From assembly GCA_963772675.1 (NCBI GenBank), contig CAVYYF010000005.1, forward strand, positions 310,001 to 374,000: 64,000 nt of DNA, read 5' to 3'. A program made the position numbers and the translations under genes. A model generated the notes under the pieces. The model worked only from the letters and a program-made list of their open reading frames with translations, was not told the DNA's origin and did not search any database. The DNA is from JAKAGZ01 sp963772675 (GTDB taxonomy: Bacteria; Bacteroidota; Ignavibacteria; Ignavibacteriales; Ignavibacteriaceae). Below are positions 10,090-18,461 of this stretch, one piece after another (the stretch's first letter is position 1; each line of letters starts with the position of its first letter).

Positions 10090-10212
10090 ATGAACATCTT
10101 CACAATCATAACAGCAATAATTGTTTTGGGGATAGTCTGGGGTGGAGTAACCTTCTTTCTCACGCGTGCTATGAAATATGAAAAACTAAAAGAAGAAAAT
10201 GGCAAAAAGTAA
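10090..10212 (+). CDS. MetS-like small subunit of NSS transporter
   Basis: A 40-residue ORF. One hydrophobic helix (about residues 3-26) containing IVLGIVWGG, then a charged tail KYEKLKEENGKK. Tiny single-helix proteins with an ILG(I/V)VWGG-like helix directly downstream of an NSS transporter are known as MetS-type small subunits, required in Corynebacterium for methionine/alanine uptake. It begins 4 bases after the transporter stop and overlaps holA by 14 bases. The identification rests on position, size and motif. Confidence 0.8.
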   Translation: MNIFTIITAIIVLGIVWGGVTFFLTRAMKYEKLKEENGKK

Positions 10213-11212
10213 GCTCAGTTTCCCATCTGTTTCGGAGGCTGTTAAAAGTATAAAACGCGGAAATCTGTTGCCGATCTATTTTTTCTTTGGCGAAGATTCT
10301 TTCAGCATAGATACATCGGTCAGTGCGTTAAGGGAAGCAGTGAAACCTCATATCGCGTCTGAATTTGATAAAGAGACATTTTACGGGGATGAGAAGCCAC
10401 TCTCGGATATTATCGATTTTGCTTCCGCTTTTCCATTCGGATCGGAAAAAAAGTTTATCATTTATAAAGAGTTTGAAAAAGTAAGGGACAAAAAAAATCT
10501 GCGGCCGTATATTGAATCGCCTTCGGACTTCACTGTTCTTTTAATAATTCACAACGGATCAATTCAGAATCCTGACACTGTTCTTTACAGAACTCTTCTC
10601 GAGAATGGTTTTATTTTTGAGGCAAAAGAATTAAAAGGCAAAAATCTTATAAACTGGCTGATAGACTATTGTGAGGCTAATAAAAAAACTTTAGGACCTG
10701 AAAACGCCCAGATACTTGTAGATATTGTCGGTGAAAACAGAAGTATGCTGGAAGCGCAGCTTGATAAAATATTTACTTTTATCGGGGACAAGCCGGAAAT
10801 TATTCTTGATGACATACGCACACTTTCTTCAGAATTAAAAGAGTATTCCATTTTTGACCTGCAGGATGCAATTGCAAGAAAAGATAAAGCACGGGCTATG
10901 AAGCTGGCTTTTAATCTTCTGGAAAAAGGACAGGAGCCAACATTCATAATTCATATGTTAACGAGATATTTTACGGGTTTGGCGCGGGTAAATGAGATGA
11001 CCGAGCTGAAAATGAATGAATATGCTGCTGCAAGAATTGTGGGGACTCATCCTTATTATTATAAAGGTTATAAGCTTGCAAGAAGGGCTTATTCAGACAA
11101 AGATCTTTTTCAGGCCAGCCGCGCTTTACTTAAAGCCGACCTTGCTATTAAGACCACCTCCGCGGACAATAAATCAATTGTTTCGGTTTTAATTTCGGAG
11201 ATGTTTAACTGA
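10199..11212 (+). CDS. holA: DNA polymerase III subunit delta
   Basis: 337 residues, normal for HolA, the clamp-loader subunit that opens the sliding clamp. The N-terminus has LLPIYFFFGEDSFSID, the degenerate nucleotide-binding region typical of delta. The middle and C-terminal part have the helical collar pattern, with FIIHMLTRYFTGLARV and HPYYYKGYKLARR. The start overlaps the end of the MetS-like gene. Confidence 0.9.
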   Translation: MAKSKLSFPSVSEAVKSIKRGNLLPIYFFFGEDSFSIDTSVSALREAVKPHIASEFDKETFYGDEKPLSDIIDFASAFPFGSEKKFIIYKEFEKVRDKKNLRPYIESPSDFTVLLIIHNGSIQNPDTVLYRTLLENGFIFEAKELKGKNLINWLIDYCEANKKTLGPENAQILVDIVGENRSMLEAQLDKIFTFIGDKPEIILDDIRTLSSELKEYSIFDLQDAIARKDKARAMKLAFNLLEKGQEPTFIIHMLTRYFTGLARVNEMTELKMNEYAAARIVGTHPYYYKGYKLARRAYSDKDLFQASRALLKADLAIKTTSADNKSIVSVLISEMFN

Positions 11213-11375
11213 ATTTCTTGTGGCGAAAAATAAATGCCCTAAGGCTGATGTCCATAATTTTATACACATTCTCCTCATTTCCCGGCAAAAATCAAACTTT
11301 TCAGAATTTGTTTAAAATTGAGTAATTTGTTGTTTAAATCCTGAAACCTTTGGAATAATAAAGAGTACAATAAAA

Positions 11376-11966
11376 TTGACAGATAGAAATTTAAGTGATC
11401 TTTCTGATGAGGAGTTGATCCTCGAGTTTCAGAAGAACAATACTGAAAGGGCTTTTGAGATATTGGTGCAGCGGTATAAAAATCCGCTTACGAACTTTGT
11501 CTTCAGGTACCTCGGTGATTACGAATCCTGCACTGACGTAGTTCAGGAAACGATGATTAAAGTTTATCGCTACAAAGATACTTATCAGTCCATTGCAAAA
11601 TTTTCTACATGGATTTATACCATCGCCGGAAATCTTGCAAAAACAGAATTACAGAGAAGAAAAAGAAGAACGATACTTTCGATAAATGCTTTCGGAAAAG
11701 ACAACGATGAAAATTATGAAATTCCCGATGAAAATTACAGACCGGATACGATAACTGACAGCGGGATTAAGGACGAGATAATCCAGAAAGCATTTTTGAA
11801 GGTGTCGGAAGCATACAGGAAAGCAGTTATTCTTCGGGACATACAGGAATTATCCTATGAAGAAATCGCAGATATAATGGGTATAACGGTGGGGACAGTT
11901 AAATCAAGAATTAACAGAGGAAGAGCACAACTTCAAAAATTGTTAAAAGGCATACACAACGAGTAA
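11376..11966 (+). CDS. ECF-type RNA polymerase sigma factor
   Basis: 196 residues. Sigma region 2 at about residues 20-90 (AFEILVQRYKNPLTNFVFRYLGD, read as two short blocks, then DVVQETMIKVYR and FSTWIYTIAGN). Sigma region 4 at about 130-190 with the helix-turn-helix LSYEEIADIMGITVGTVKSR. The start is TTG. The next gene, 10 bases downstream, looks like its anti-sigma factor, a standard ECF pair. The trigger and regulon cannot be read from the sequence. Confidence 0.93.
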   Translation: MTDRNLSDLSDEELILEFQKNNTERAFEILVQRYKNPLTNFVFRYLGDYESCTDVVQETMIKVYRYKDTYQSIAKFSTWIYTIAGNLAKTELQRRKRRTILSINAFGKDNDENYEIPDENYRPDTITDSGIKDEIIQKAFLKVSEAYRKAVILRDIQELSYEEIADIMGITVGTVKSRINRGRAQLQKLLKGIHNE

Positions 11967-11976
11967 GGACAGAGTT

Positions 11977-12624
11977 ATGGAAAATTTTGATGAAAACTCA
12001 CAGCAGTACAGTGATATTATAAAAACACTCAAAGGGCTTCAGAGAGTAAAGGCCCCGGCTAATTTTGAAGCCGACCTGATGAGAAGAATAAACACAGGTA
12101 AATATGAAAAAGAAAAGTCTTTATGGGAAAAATTTCTTTTACCCTCGAGGCTTATCCCTTCAGCAGCGCTTGGACTTGCAGCAGTAATAGTATTTTTTGT
12201 TTTGAATATTAATTCAGCACAGCTGGAAAATCCATTACTCATGCCTCCCCGCGTTCGTGATGATGTGGTTGCAACGAAAGATGTTCCTGTTATACCAAAG
12301 GATGAACAGACAAGCACAGAGAATGAAAAGATAAATAAAGAGGCAAATAAAAAACCGGTCCCGTTTTTTAAGGAAGGGACAAAAACCTATGCAGAAATAC
12401 ACGGTACTACCGGCGATTCTGATGTTTCTAATTTAGGTATTACATTCACCGGTGAAGACACTGAAAGCACCTTACCGGGTAATACTTCGATGGTTTCATT
12501 CGGTTACCCGATCAACAAGAGCGGATTGAATTTCAGAAGCAATACAATGACACGAGAGGAAAGGGCACAGCTGCAAATGATGAAGAAAAAATTGATAGAA
12601 ATGATGAGACAATTAAACAAATAA
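11977..12624 (+). CDS. Putative membrane anti-sigma factor
   Basis: 215 residues. A cytoplasmic N-terminal part of about 60 residues, one membrane helix at about 62-80 (LIPSAALGLAAVIVFFVLNI) and a periplasmic low-complexity tail. No HxxxCxxC zinc motif is visible. The call rests on topology and on the position directly after the ECF sigma gene with a good AGGA site. The gene ends 29 bases before a clear terminator. Confidence 0.72.
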   Translation: MENFDENSQQYSDIIKTLKGLQRVKAPANFEADLMRRINTGKYEKEKSLWEKFLLPSRLIPSAALGLAAVIVFFVLNINSAQLENPLLMPPRVRDDVVATKDVPVIPKDEQTSTENEKINKEANKKPVPFFKEGTKTYAEIHGTTGDSDVSNLGITFTGEDTESTLPGNTSMVSFGYPINKSGLNFRSNTMTREERAQLQMMKKKLIEMMRQLNK

Positions 12625-12653
12625 TATTTTTGTAATATTTAATTAAATTTTGC

Positions 12654-12681
12654 AGGGACGGACTCAAAACCGTCCCTTTTT
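12654..12681 (+). terminator. Rho-independent terminator after the sigma/anti-sigma pair
   Basis: Perfect 8-bp stem AGGGACGG / CCGTCCCT (12654-12661 and 12670-12677) with an 8-base loop and a five-T run. It sits 30 bases after the anti-sigma stop. Confidence 0.85.
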
Positions 12682-12703
12682 GTTTTAAACAGAAATTAAA
12701 TTC

Positions 12704-12731
12704 GTAGAGACGGGGCCTGCCCTCTCCCTAC
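12704..12731. repeat. REP-like palindrome, copy 1
   Basis: Imperfect palindrome beginning GTAGAGACGGGGCCTG and ending CTCTCCCTAC. It flanks the 3' end of the RAYT transposase gene and belongs to the same GTAGRGACGGG family as the copies at 12956, 13398 and 15811. Confidence 0.75.
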
Positions 12732-12743
12732 AATAATGGTTCG

Positions 12744-13256
12744 TCATCCATTATTTTCATAATACTCATCAATCTCCCATTTTATTGGATTATTTTTAAT
12801 ATAAGTCCGTATACGGTGTAAATCTTTTTCATTCCGTATGATGTGATCATAAAACCGTGGTTGCCATTGGAAGGTGGGAAAATTGTTTTGATGTGCCCAT
12901 TTGGAAACTGCGGATTTAAAGCTTCCCACAACATTTCCCAAATTGTGTCCCTTTCGTAGGGACGGGGCATGCCCCGTCTCTACAGGATTGTTTAATATAA
13001 TTATTCCATGAAAATGGTTTGGCATAATTACATAATAATCCATTTTAACAGAAAGATAATGTTCAGGGATATTTCCCCAAAAAGATTCAACACATTTTCC
13101 TAAAGTGTTCAATTTCATTTTACCGTTTTTAACTTTACCAAACCAGCATTTCATATTCTTTGTACAAATGGTAACATAGTACCACCAGGGCATTGAATAA
13201 TCAAATTCCTGAAGCCGAATTAACTTTCTTTGAGGTCTGTTTTTGTCGGCTTTCAT
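12744..13256 (-). CDS. REP-associated tyrosine transposase (RAYT, Y1/HUH family)
   Basis: 170 residues from the ATG at 13256; the open frame extends 22 codons further, but these lie in a REP palindrome and are unlikely to be coding. Family signs: MPWWYYVTICTKN at the N-terminus, the HUH metal motif in MPNHFHGIII, and the likely catalytic Tyr in FYDHIIRNEKDL near the C-terminus. RAYTs are single-copy domesticated Y1 transposases linked to REP palindromes. REP copies lie on both sides and one lies inside the gene (12956-12983), read as TGHAPSLRKG between two conserved blocks. Confidence 0.9.
   Translation of the reverse strand: MKADKNRPQRKLIRLQEFDYSMPWWYYVTICTKNMKCWFGKVKNGKMKLNTLGKCVESFWGNIPEHYLSVKMDYYVIMPNHFHGIIILNNPVETGHAPSLRKGHNLGNVVGSFKSAVSKWAHQNNFPTFQWQPRFYDHIIRNEKDLHRIRTYIKNNPIKWEIDEYYENNG
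12956..12983. repeat. REP-like palindrome inside the RAYT coding sequence, copy 2
   Basis: A near-perfect 28-base palindrome with the core GACGGGGCATGCCCCGTC. It lies in frame in the transposase gene without breaking it, and encodes a loop between the HUH block and the GNVVGSFKSAV block. Confidence 0.85.
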
Positions 13257-13266
13257 AATTAATTTC

Positions 13267-13315
13267 GTAGGGGCGGGGTAACTTGTCCCGACTGGTCGGG
13301 ATGCCCTGACCTTAC
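13267..13315. repeat. REP-like palindrome, copy 3 (extended)
   Basis: Starts GTAGGGGCGGGG, contains the inner palindrome CCCGACTGGTCGGG and ends CTGACCTTAC. It directly precedes the RAYT start codon. Confidence 0.7.
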
Positions 13316-13397
13316 AATGCACAATTGATTTCGTTAATGGGTTACTTCCTTTTAATAAGAGAATAAGAAAAGAATATTAATGATGCAAGAAATTTTT

Positions 13398-13426
13398 GTG
13401 GAGGACGCGGCGTGCCGCGTCCCTAC
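13398..13426. repeat. REP-like palindrome, copy 4
   Basis: GTGGAGGACGCGGCGTGCC followed by the mirror half ending in CCCTAC. Core GGACGCGGCGTGCCGCGTCC. It lies directly beyond the restored stop of the neighbouring minus-strand gene at 13430. Confidence 0.8.
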
Positions 13427-13429
13427 ATT

Positions 13430-14255
13430 TCACTTCAACTCGTTCAACCACGTTTGTGCAAAACTTCTTGCGGCTTCTGTCGGCTGTTTGCCCGCACGGT
13501 AAGCCCATTTTCCATAAACCATCTTTGCTCTCGTATTTCTGGTTGACGAACAATTCTTTTCCGTATTGACCTGTTGCTGTTTTTGCTGCGTAATCAACAT
13601 TCGCGGTTTTTTCAAGAAAGGTGCTTATCCATTTTTTGATCATCGGTTTGGTATTGTTTGCAGGGTATTCTTTGTTCCATTCGGCAAGCTTGTTGTTGTA
13701 TTCAGTCATTTGCTGCTGGTAATTCTGCTGGTACATATTTTCCATATCCTTGCTGAACATAGGATTGTCCGGGTCGTCGATTTCTTTTAACTGCTCTTTG
13801 TATTGATTTATCGATTCATCAAACAATGACTGCTGATCCTTCGGCATCTTCTTCCTGGTGTCTTCCATATTTTTGATCGCTTCATTAAAGCTTTGTCTTT
13901 GTTCTTCTTTCATCTGTTCGATGGTTTTCGGTTTCTCCGGCTCTTTGGGTTTTTGTTTTTCGCGGTACTCATTGTAACGCTTTACGAATTCCGGTGAGGA
14001 AGTAACTTCCTTTAAATAATTTCCGACAACAGGCACAAGTGCAGTGCGATCACCTGCCGCATAGCTTTTAATTGCTCTAAGGTTCGGGGGATTGAAATAA
14101 TTTCCCGAACATCCTGTAAATACCATCTCCTGCGCATAGCTCTCGGAAACACTGAGCTTCTGCAGAAGATCCTTCATCTTTTGGTCTATGATGCGGTTGG
14201 CAATAAATCCGGTGAGGATTAAAAGGATGGGAACGAACAAAAAAAGTTTTTTCAT
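13430..14255 (-). CDS. Uncharacterised exported or membrane-anchored protein (one frameshift)
   Basis: About 275 residues after correction. N-terminal hydrophobic signal/anchor (MKKLFLFVPILLILTGFIA), then a long charged, helix-rich middle with EPEKPKTIEQMKEEQRQ and a Gln/Glu/Lys-rich coiled-coil-like stretch. As written, the frame runs on into a REP palindrome and stops at 13377. Removing one T from the run at 13508-13511 restores the ending AGKQPTEAARSFAQTW and a stop at 13430, just before the REP. Family not recognised. Confidence 0.65.
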
Positions 14256-14350
14256 AAGCGCCCTCTTTAAATGTTGTTTATTTAAGTCGTGAGAAAGTTT
14301 GTTTATCAGATGGGATGAAATTTAGCAAAAGAAAATTGATTTACAATAGG

Positions 14351-14507
14351 TTAAACCCGTGAGATGGAGAAAAATAAAAACCAGAATCATTTGTTTATTG
14401 CAGGCATTTCTTAGATAAGAAAAGATTAATCAAATTATCTCACTGGTTGAAGCCCGCAAGATAGAAACCCTTAAAATTACCTTTTTTCTTATCTCACGGG
14501 TTAAAAG
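14351..14507. repeat. Small cluster of CCCGTGAGAT-type inverted motifs
   Basis: The 267-base gap between the genes at 14255 and 14523 holds AACCCGTGAGAT (ending 14365), ATCTCACTGGTT with nearby CCCGCAAGAT in the middle, and ATCTCACGGGTT (14491-14502). The outer pair forms a 12-base inverted repeat. Nothing else is visible in this gap. Confidence 0.5.
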
Positions 14508-14522
14508 AAATATCATTTACAA

Positions 14523-14953
14523 TCAGGGTGCTTGCAGCTTTTTGAGAACCTCTACCATTGGCGGGGCAACATCTGTATGGTGATGAATAATTTTCCAGCT
14601 ATCCGTTTTCTTTCCGGTATATGTTCGTTACCCGGATCTGTCCTCCAACCTTCTCTCCTGCTATTTTGAACGAAGCATCCTCAATACCGGTTTCGTAAGC
14701 AGTATCACCGGAGGCATTGATGAACTGATCCTTCAGCTCAACCTTTCCATCCGATGCTACCCCGGCTACCTGTTGCCAGGACTTGCTGAACTTCGTCCCA
14801 TCCAACCTGCCGTCCGCCAATCGGGTGCTGGGTTGTGACAGATGAACTGTGCGACCAGATATCGGAAAGCGCCTGTGCGTTACCGTTTGTCATTTGATTG
14901 AGCGCTGAGTAGAACTGCGATGATGCTTTGCGGACTTCGTCTTCTGCTGACAT
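14523..14953 (-). CDS. SnoaL/NTF2-like small protein (nuclear transport factor 2 fold), two frameshifts
   Basis: About 143 residues when two frame changes are undone. It starts MSAEDEVRKASSQFYSALN, continues past a one-base insertion near 14782 into SWQQVAGVASDGKVELKDQ, and past an extra T in the run 14606-14609 into SWKIIHHHTDVAPP. This order and the WKIIHHHTD ending fit the DUF4440/SnoaL-like group, small enzymes or binding proteins of unknown substrate. All three parts are collinear and conserved, so sequence error is likely. Confidence 0.72.
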
Positions 14954-15060
14954 AATATGTCTCCTTTTTTTCTTAGATTATGAGAAAAATACGTGAACAA
15001 AAATTTATTACACAAAAAAAAGTATCAGGCTACTGTTGGATACTATAGTTAAGTTTGTTA

Positions 15061-15330
15061 TTAAACCTTGTTATAAAATGATGCAACCGGCGCACTTATT
15101 ACTCCGGCTTTTTTCATATCTTCCTGTCTTTTCGGGTCGCTCATCATTTTATCATATACTCCTGCATCAGTAGCTTCAAAAATCATAGTTACATCATTTG
15201 GGTTTTTAAGCGATGTGTAAAGACCAATTAGTTTAACCCCCGCTTTTGCACGATTGGGTTCGTCTGCATCAAAAATTTTCTTCCATTCTGCAAAGTTCTT
15301 TACTTCGTGCTGAATAATTGCTGTTACCAT
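15061..15330 (-). CDS. Small dimeric alpha/beta-barrel protein (antibiotic biosynthesis monooxygenase-like)
   Basis: 89 residues. MVTAIIQHEVKNFAEWKKIF, then GLYTSLKNPNDVTMIFEA, then MKKAGVISAPVASFYNKV: two beta-alpha-beta halves as in ABM/ferredoxin-like barrel proteins. Substrate unknown. Start ATG with GGATAA upstream. The 274 bases between this gene and 15605 show no further gene. Confidence 0.65.
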   Translation of the reverse strand: MVTAIIQHEVKNFAEWKKIFDADEPNRAKAGVKLIGLYTSLKNPNDVTMIFEATDAGVYDKMMSDPKRQEDMKKAGVISAPVASFYNKV

Positions 15331-15604
15331 TCGTTTATCCTTAAAATATTGGTGAATTGATTGGAGTTTAGGCCCGGTTTTTTTATGTGGTTTCTCGTCT
15401 CCACATCATTGGGAACGATGCCGGAATATAAATAGTTCCGGGTATTTGTATGCAAAAATAATTACATCAACTTTGCGTCATTAAAAGCTGCAACCGGGTG
15501 TGTCCTCACATTAAAAAAATTATTTATTTAAAATATTGTTATATTTTGTGTGAACAAAACGAGCCCGTTCCTGCTTTTAACCTTTACACAACCGGGGAAT
15601 AAAA

Positions 15605-15814
15605 ATGAAAACATTCAAAGTCGCACTTACACGAACCTACCTTGTTGAAATTGAAGCAAATGACGAGAACCAGGCGAAATTTCTGACGGAGTTTTTTCTT
15701 TCTTTCCCACGTGATGACTCCACGGAAAAAGAAAGAGCCGGTTACGCGTTTCGCTTTAATGAAATTGAAATGGTAACCAACGAAGCTTTTGAAGCGGAAG
15801 AGGTTTTTCTGTAG
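15605..15814 (+). CDS. Small conserved-looking protein of unknown function
   Basis: 69 residues, MKTFKVALTRTYLVEIEANDE and then a charged C-terminal half with FRFNEIEMVTNEAFEAEEV. A strand-rich start with an ATG and a GGGGA site make it credible as a gene. Its stop codon TAG is formed by the first bases of a REP palindrome (15811). Family not recognised. Confidence 0.6.
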   Translation: MKTFKVALTRTYLVEIEANDENQAKFLTEFFLSFPRDDSTEKERAGYAFRFNEIEMVTNEAFEAEEVFL

Positions 15815-15837
15815 AGACGGGTCGGTGACCCGTCTCC
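15811..15837. repeat. REP-like palindrome, copy 5, providing a stop codon
   Basis: GTAGAGACGGGTCGGTGACC followed by the mirror CGTCTCC. The TAG near its left end is the stop of the preceding 69-residue gene. Confidence 0.8.
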
Positions 15838-15852
15838 TTTTTTAACACACTT

Positions 15853-15897
15853 GAGACGCTTCATCGACTTGTCCGCCTTTGGTGGATGCGTTTCTAC
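15853..15897. repeat. Diverged REP-like inverted repeat, copy 6
   Basis: GAGACGCTTCATC at the left and GATGCGTTTCTAC at the right, around a CCGCCTTTGG centre. It is the last repeat before the AT-rich cassette that starts at 16028. Confidence 0.55.
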
Positions 15898-16027
15898 ACA
15901 CAACCAACCGCCAAAATATTCATTTAGTGTACGGTATGTTTTTATTATTATTTTGTAGCGAATTGGTATTTCGTTCCTTATTTTTAAGGATAACCAATAG
16001 GTGTTAAATATATAGAGGGTCAGTTTA

Positions 16028-16444
16028 ATGGTGAACTCTGAAAAGAATCTTCAAAAGGTATTTCTATCTGTTTTGGCTGGGGAAAACTCACCCTGGAATG
16101 TGGCAAAATATTATGAGGAATTTAATTTTAATGGCGGGAGAACAGATGTAATAGCAATTGATGATTTTAGTGTATTATATGCTTTTGAATTAAAGCTGGA
16201 AAAATGGAAAGTTGCGTTAATCCAGGCTTATAGAAATACTTCATTTGCGAATAAATCATATGTCGTGTTGCCTAAGGAAAGCGCAATTAAAGCTGCAAGA
16301 TATGAATATCAATTTAAAAGGCGTGCAGTGGGACTCTGTTATATTGAAGATAATACTATAGTAGAAATTTATGATTGTAAAAAAAACAACAAACTTCTTA
16401 TGCCATGGTTAAATAATAAAGCTAGGAACTCATTAAAAGAATAG
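16028..16444 (+). CDS. PD-(D/E)XK nuclease-like protein
   Basis: 138 residues. The pattern GGRTDVIAID (candidate acidic residue near 42) followed by LYAFELKLEKW (E-x-K near 58-60) matches the core of the PD-(D/E)XK fold, and the next block VALIQAYRNTSFANKSYVV resembles the helix-strand that follows it in such proteins. Nuclease activity is inferred only. It is the first gene of a compact AT-rich operon; its stop overlaps the next start (TAGTG). Confidence 0.55.
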   Translation: MVNSEKNLQKVFLSVLAGENSPWNVAKYYEEFNFNGGRTDVIAIDDFSVLYAFELKLEKWKVALIQAYRNTSFANKSYVVLPKESAIKAARYEYQFKRRAVGLCYIEDNTIVEIYDCKKNNKLLMPWLNNKARNSLKE

Positions 16445-17310
16445 TGAAGGGGATGAATACTTCAGTAGATTTTGAAAAGATAGCATTAGAAATATGTAAA
16501 AGAGAAAAATTTACATTAGATAAAAATTCACAAGAAGGGGGATCTTTCAGAGAAAATTGTTTTAAAGTGACTTCATCTGGGGATAATTTTGCCCTTAAAA
16601 TATTTAAAACCGGTTCTAGATCGCCAAGAGTTTTGCGAGAAATTAATGCTATCCAAAAGTGCAATCATCCCAGGGTCGCTAAAATATTTCAATTTAATAC
16701 AATTACATATGATAAAATTCAATATGATTATATTATTGAAGAATATTTGGGTGGTGGAACTTTAAATACATATCTGAATAGTGGTAAAAAATTATCTGAG
16801 AAAGAAATTGATATATTAGGAATAAATTTAATTGAGACTTTGAATCGTTTAAATGAAAGAAAACTTGTACACAGAGATATTAAACCAGATAATATTATGT
16901 TCCGTTCTGAATCATTTGAACCAGTTTTGTTAGATTTTTCTATTGTTCGGGATTTATCAGACGTGTCATTAACTCAAAGTTGGCTTGCTAGAGGTCCAGG
17001 CACACCATTATTTTCTGCACCTGAACAATTAAATAATCAAAAAAAATTAATAGACTGGAGAACAGACCAATTTTCATTAGGTGTAGTTTTATCCCTGTGT
17101 GCTTTTGGTATGCATCCATATCAGAAGGATGGTTCAGAGATATATAGTCACGAGACTGTAGAACAAATCACACTCAGAGAAAGGAATAAGAAGTTCTTTT
17201 CAATATGCTCACAGAGCAAATTTTCTTGTTTAGATAAAATGACTAGACCATGGCCAGTCGAAAGGTATCGAAGCCCGCAAGAACTAACAATTTTTTGGAA
17301 TAAACAATAG
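16444..17310 (+). CDS. Serine/threonine protein kinase
   Basis: 288 residues, essentially a bare kinase domain with no membrane segment. Ordered motifs: Gly-loop EGGSFRENCFKV near residue 30, ATP-binding Lys in FALKIFK near 50, catalytic loop VHRDIKPDN near 142, DFS in place of DFG near 163, and GTPLFSAPEQ near 186. HRD Asp and the metal-binding Asp are kept, so activity is plausible despite DFS. GTG start overlaps the upstream stop; a second Met lies 3 codons later. Probably the signalling part of a defence-like cassette. Confidence 0.9.
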   Translation: MKGMNTSVDFEKIALEICKREKFTLDKNSQEGGSFRENCFKVTSSGDNFALKIFKTGSRSPRVLREINAIQKCNHPRVAKIFQFNTITYDKIQYDYIIEEYLGGGTLNTYLNSGKKLSEKEIDILGINLIETLNRLNERKLVHRDIKPDNIMFRSESFEPVLLDFSIVRDLSDVSLTQSWLARGPGTPLFSAPEQLNNQKKLIDWRTDQFSLGVVLSLCAFGMHPYQKDGSEIYSHETVEQITLRERNKKFFSICSQSKFSCLDKMTRPWPVERYRSPQELTIFWNKQ

Positions 17311-17318
17311 AGATAACA

Positions 17319-18456
17319 ATGGGAACATTTATTCAAATGGGTCATCACTCCAGAAATTTATTAGAGGAAGAATCCCTAAATTTTTTTAAGGGAGCAATTT
17401 TAAGTCCAGTAAATGAAGATAAAATACATTTGGAAGAACAAATAAATGAATTTCAGACGAATGATTTTGAATTAATCTTTGACCCACAATTATATTATCC
17501 TAATTCTAACAGAGGACAACTATCAACATGGGAGTATTTCCCAAATGATTTTGATACAGCTGATTATTCATCAAAAACTTGGTGGAATGTACTGAATGAA
17601 AATCTTTTTAATGTGTTAGATGAAATTGTTCCTTCGGCTGTATGTAGCCCAGCATTTGTACCCAAAAACTTTACTGATTCTTATTATGAAATGAACAATT
17701 GGATTGGTGAAGAATTTAAAGGAAAAATTAGAAGGAGTCGATATTGATATTTACTTGACCGCGATAGTGCGATTGTCTGATCTAACTGAAGAAAATCGAA
17801 GTGCAGAAATAGCTTCCTTATTATCGAGTACTTTATTTACTAAGGTATATTTAGTTTTTTTATCTAATATTGAACCAAGAAGAGAATTTAGTGATTCTGA
17901 AGAATTAAAAGGTGCGATGAAATTAATAAAATATCTTGAAGATTCCGGAATTCAGGTTACAGTTGGATTTTCATCATCTGATTTAATTTTATGGAAAGCA
18001 GCTGGGGCGAAGAATTGTGCAAGTGGAAAATATTTCAATTTAAGAAGATTTACTCCCTCAAGGTGGGAACCATCTGCTGGTGGGGGAGGACAATTGCCTT
18101 ATTGGTTTGAAGAATCAACAATGGCATATTTAAGAGAACCGGATTTACAAAGATTAAGAACTTCGAGAATGTTGGATCCGAATAATAGCAGAAATCCTTT
18201 TTCCTCTCAAATTCTGAGAGTGCTCGATGCCGAAGAAGGTGAAGCCTGGCTTGCATTAAGCTGGAAGCAATATCTTTATTGGTTTTCAGATTTTGAAAGA
18301 CGGATAGACAATAATGGTTTTAACATAAATAATTTCTTGAAAGAAAGGGAAAGGGTTTGGCGTGATCTAGATGAAAATGATATCTTATTTGATGAATTAC
18401 ACAATGATGGTTCTTGGTTGCGAAGGTGGCGTAAAGCAATTGTTGAATTTGATTGA
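17319..18456 (+). CDS. Unrecognised 378-residue protein, possible TIM-barrel fold (one frameshift)
   Basis: Two overlapping ORFs (17319-17747 and 17704-18456) join into one 378-residue protein if one extra A at 17703 is removed, giving MNNWLVKNLKEKLEG across the joint. Strand-helix alternation (FELIFDPQLYYP, DIDIYLTAIVRL, KVYLVFLSNIEP, IQVTVGFSSSD) is compatible with a TIM barrel, followed by AAGAKNCASGKYFNLRRF. The C-terminal half is Trp-rich and charged. I do not recognise the family. Two true overlapping genes are an alternative. It sits 8 bases after the kinase. Confidence 0.6.
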
Positions 18457-18461
18457 ACATT

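Noticed and set aside
13257..13322. N-terminal extension of the RAYT gene
   Set aside because: The extra 22 codons lie inside REP copy 3 and do not match the family; the ATG at 13256 is the better start.
12704..15897. CRISPR array made of the GTAG...CTAC repeats
   Set aside because: Copies are palindromic, unevenly spaced and partly inside genes, with no uniform spacers; they are REP-type repeats.
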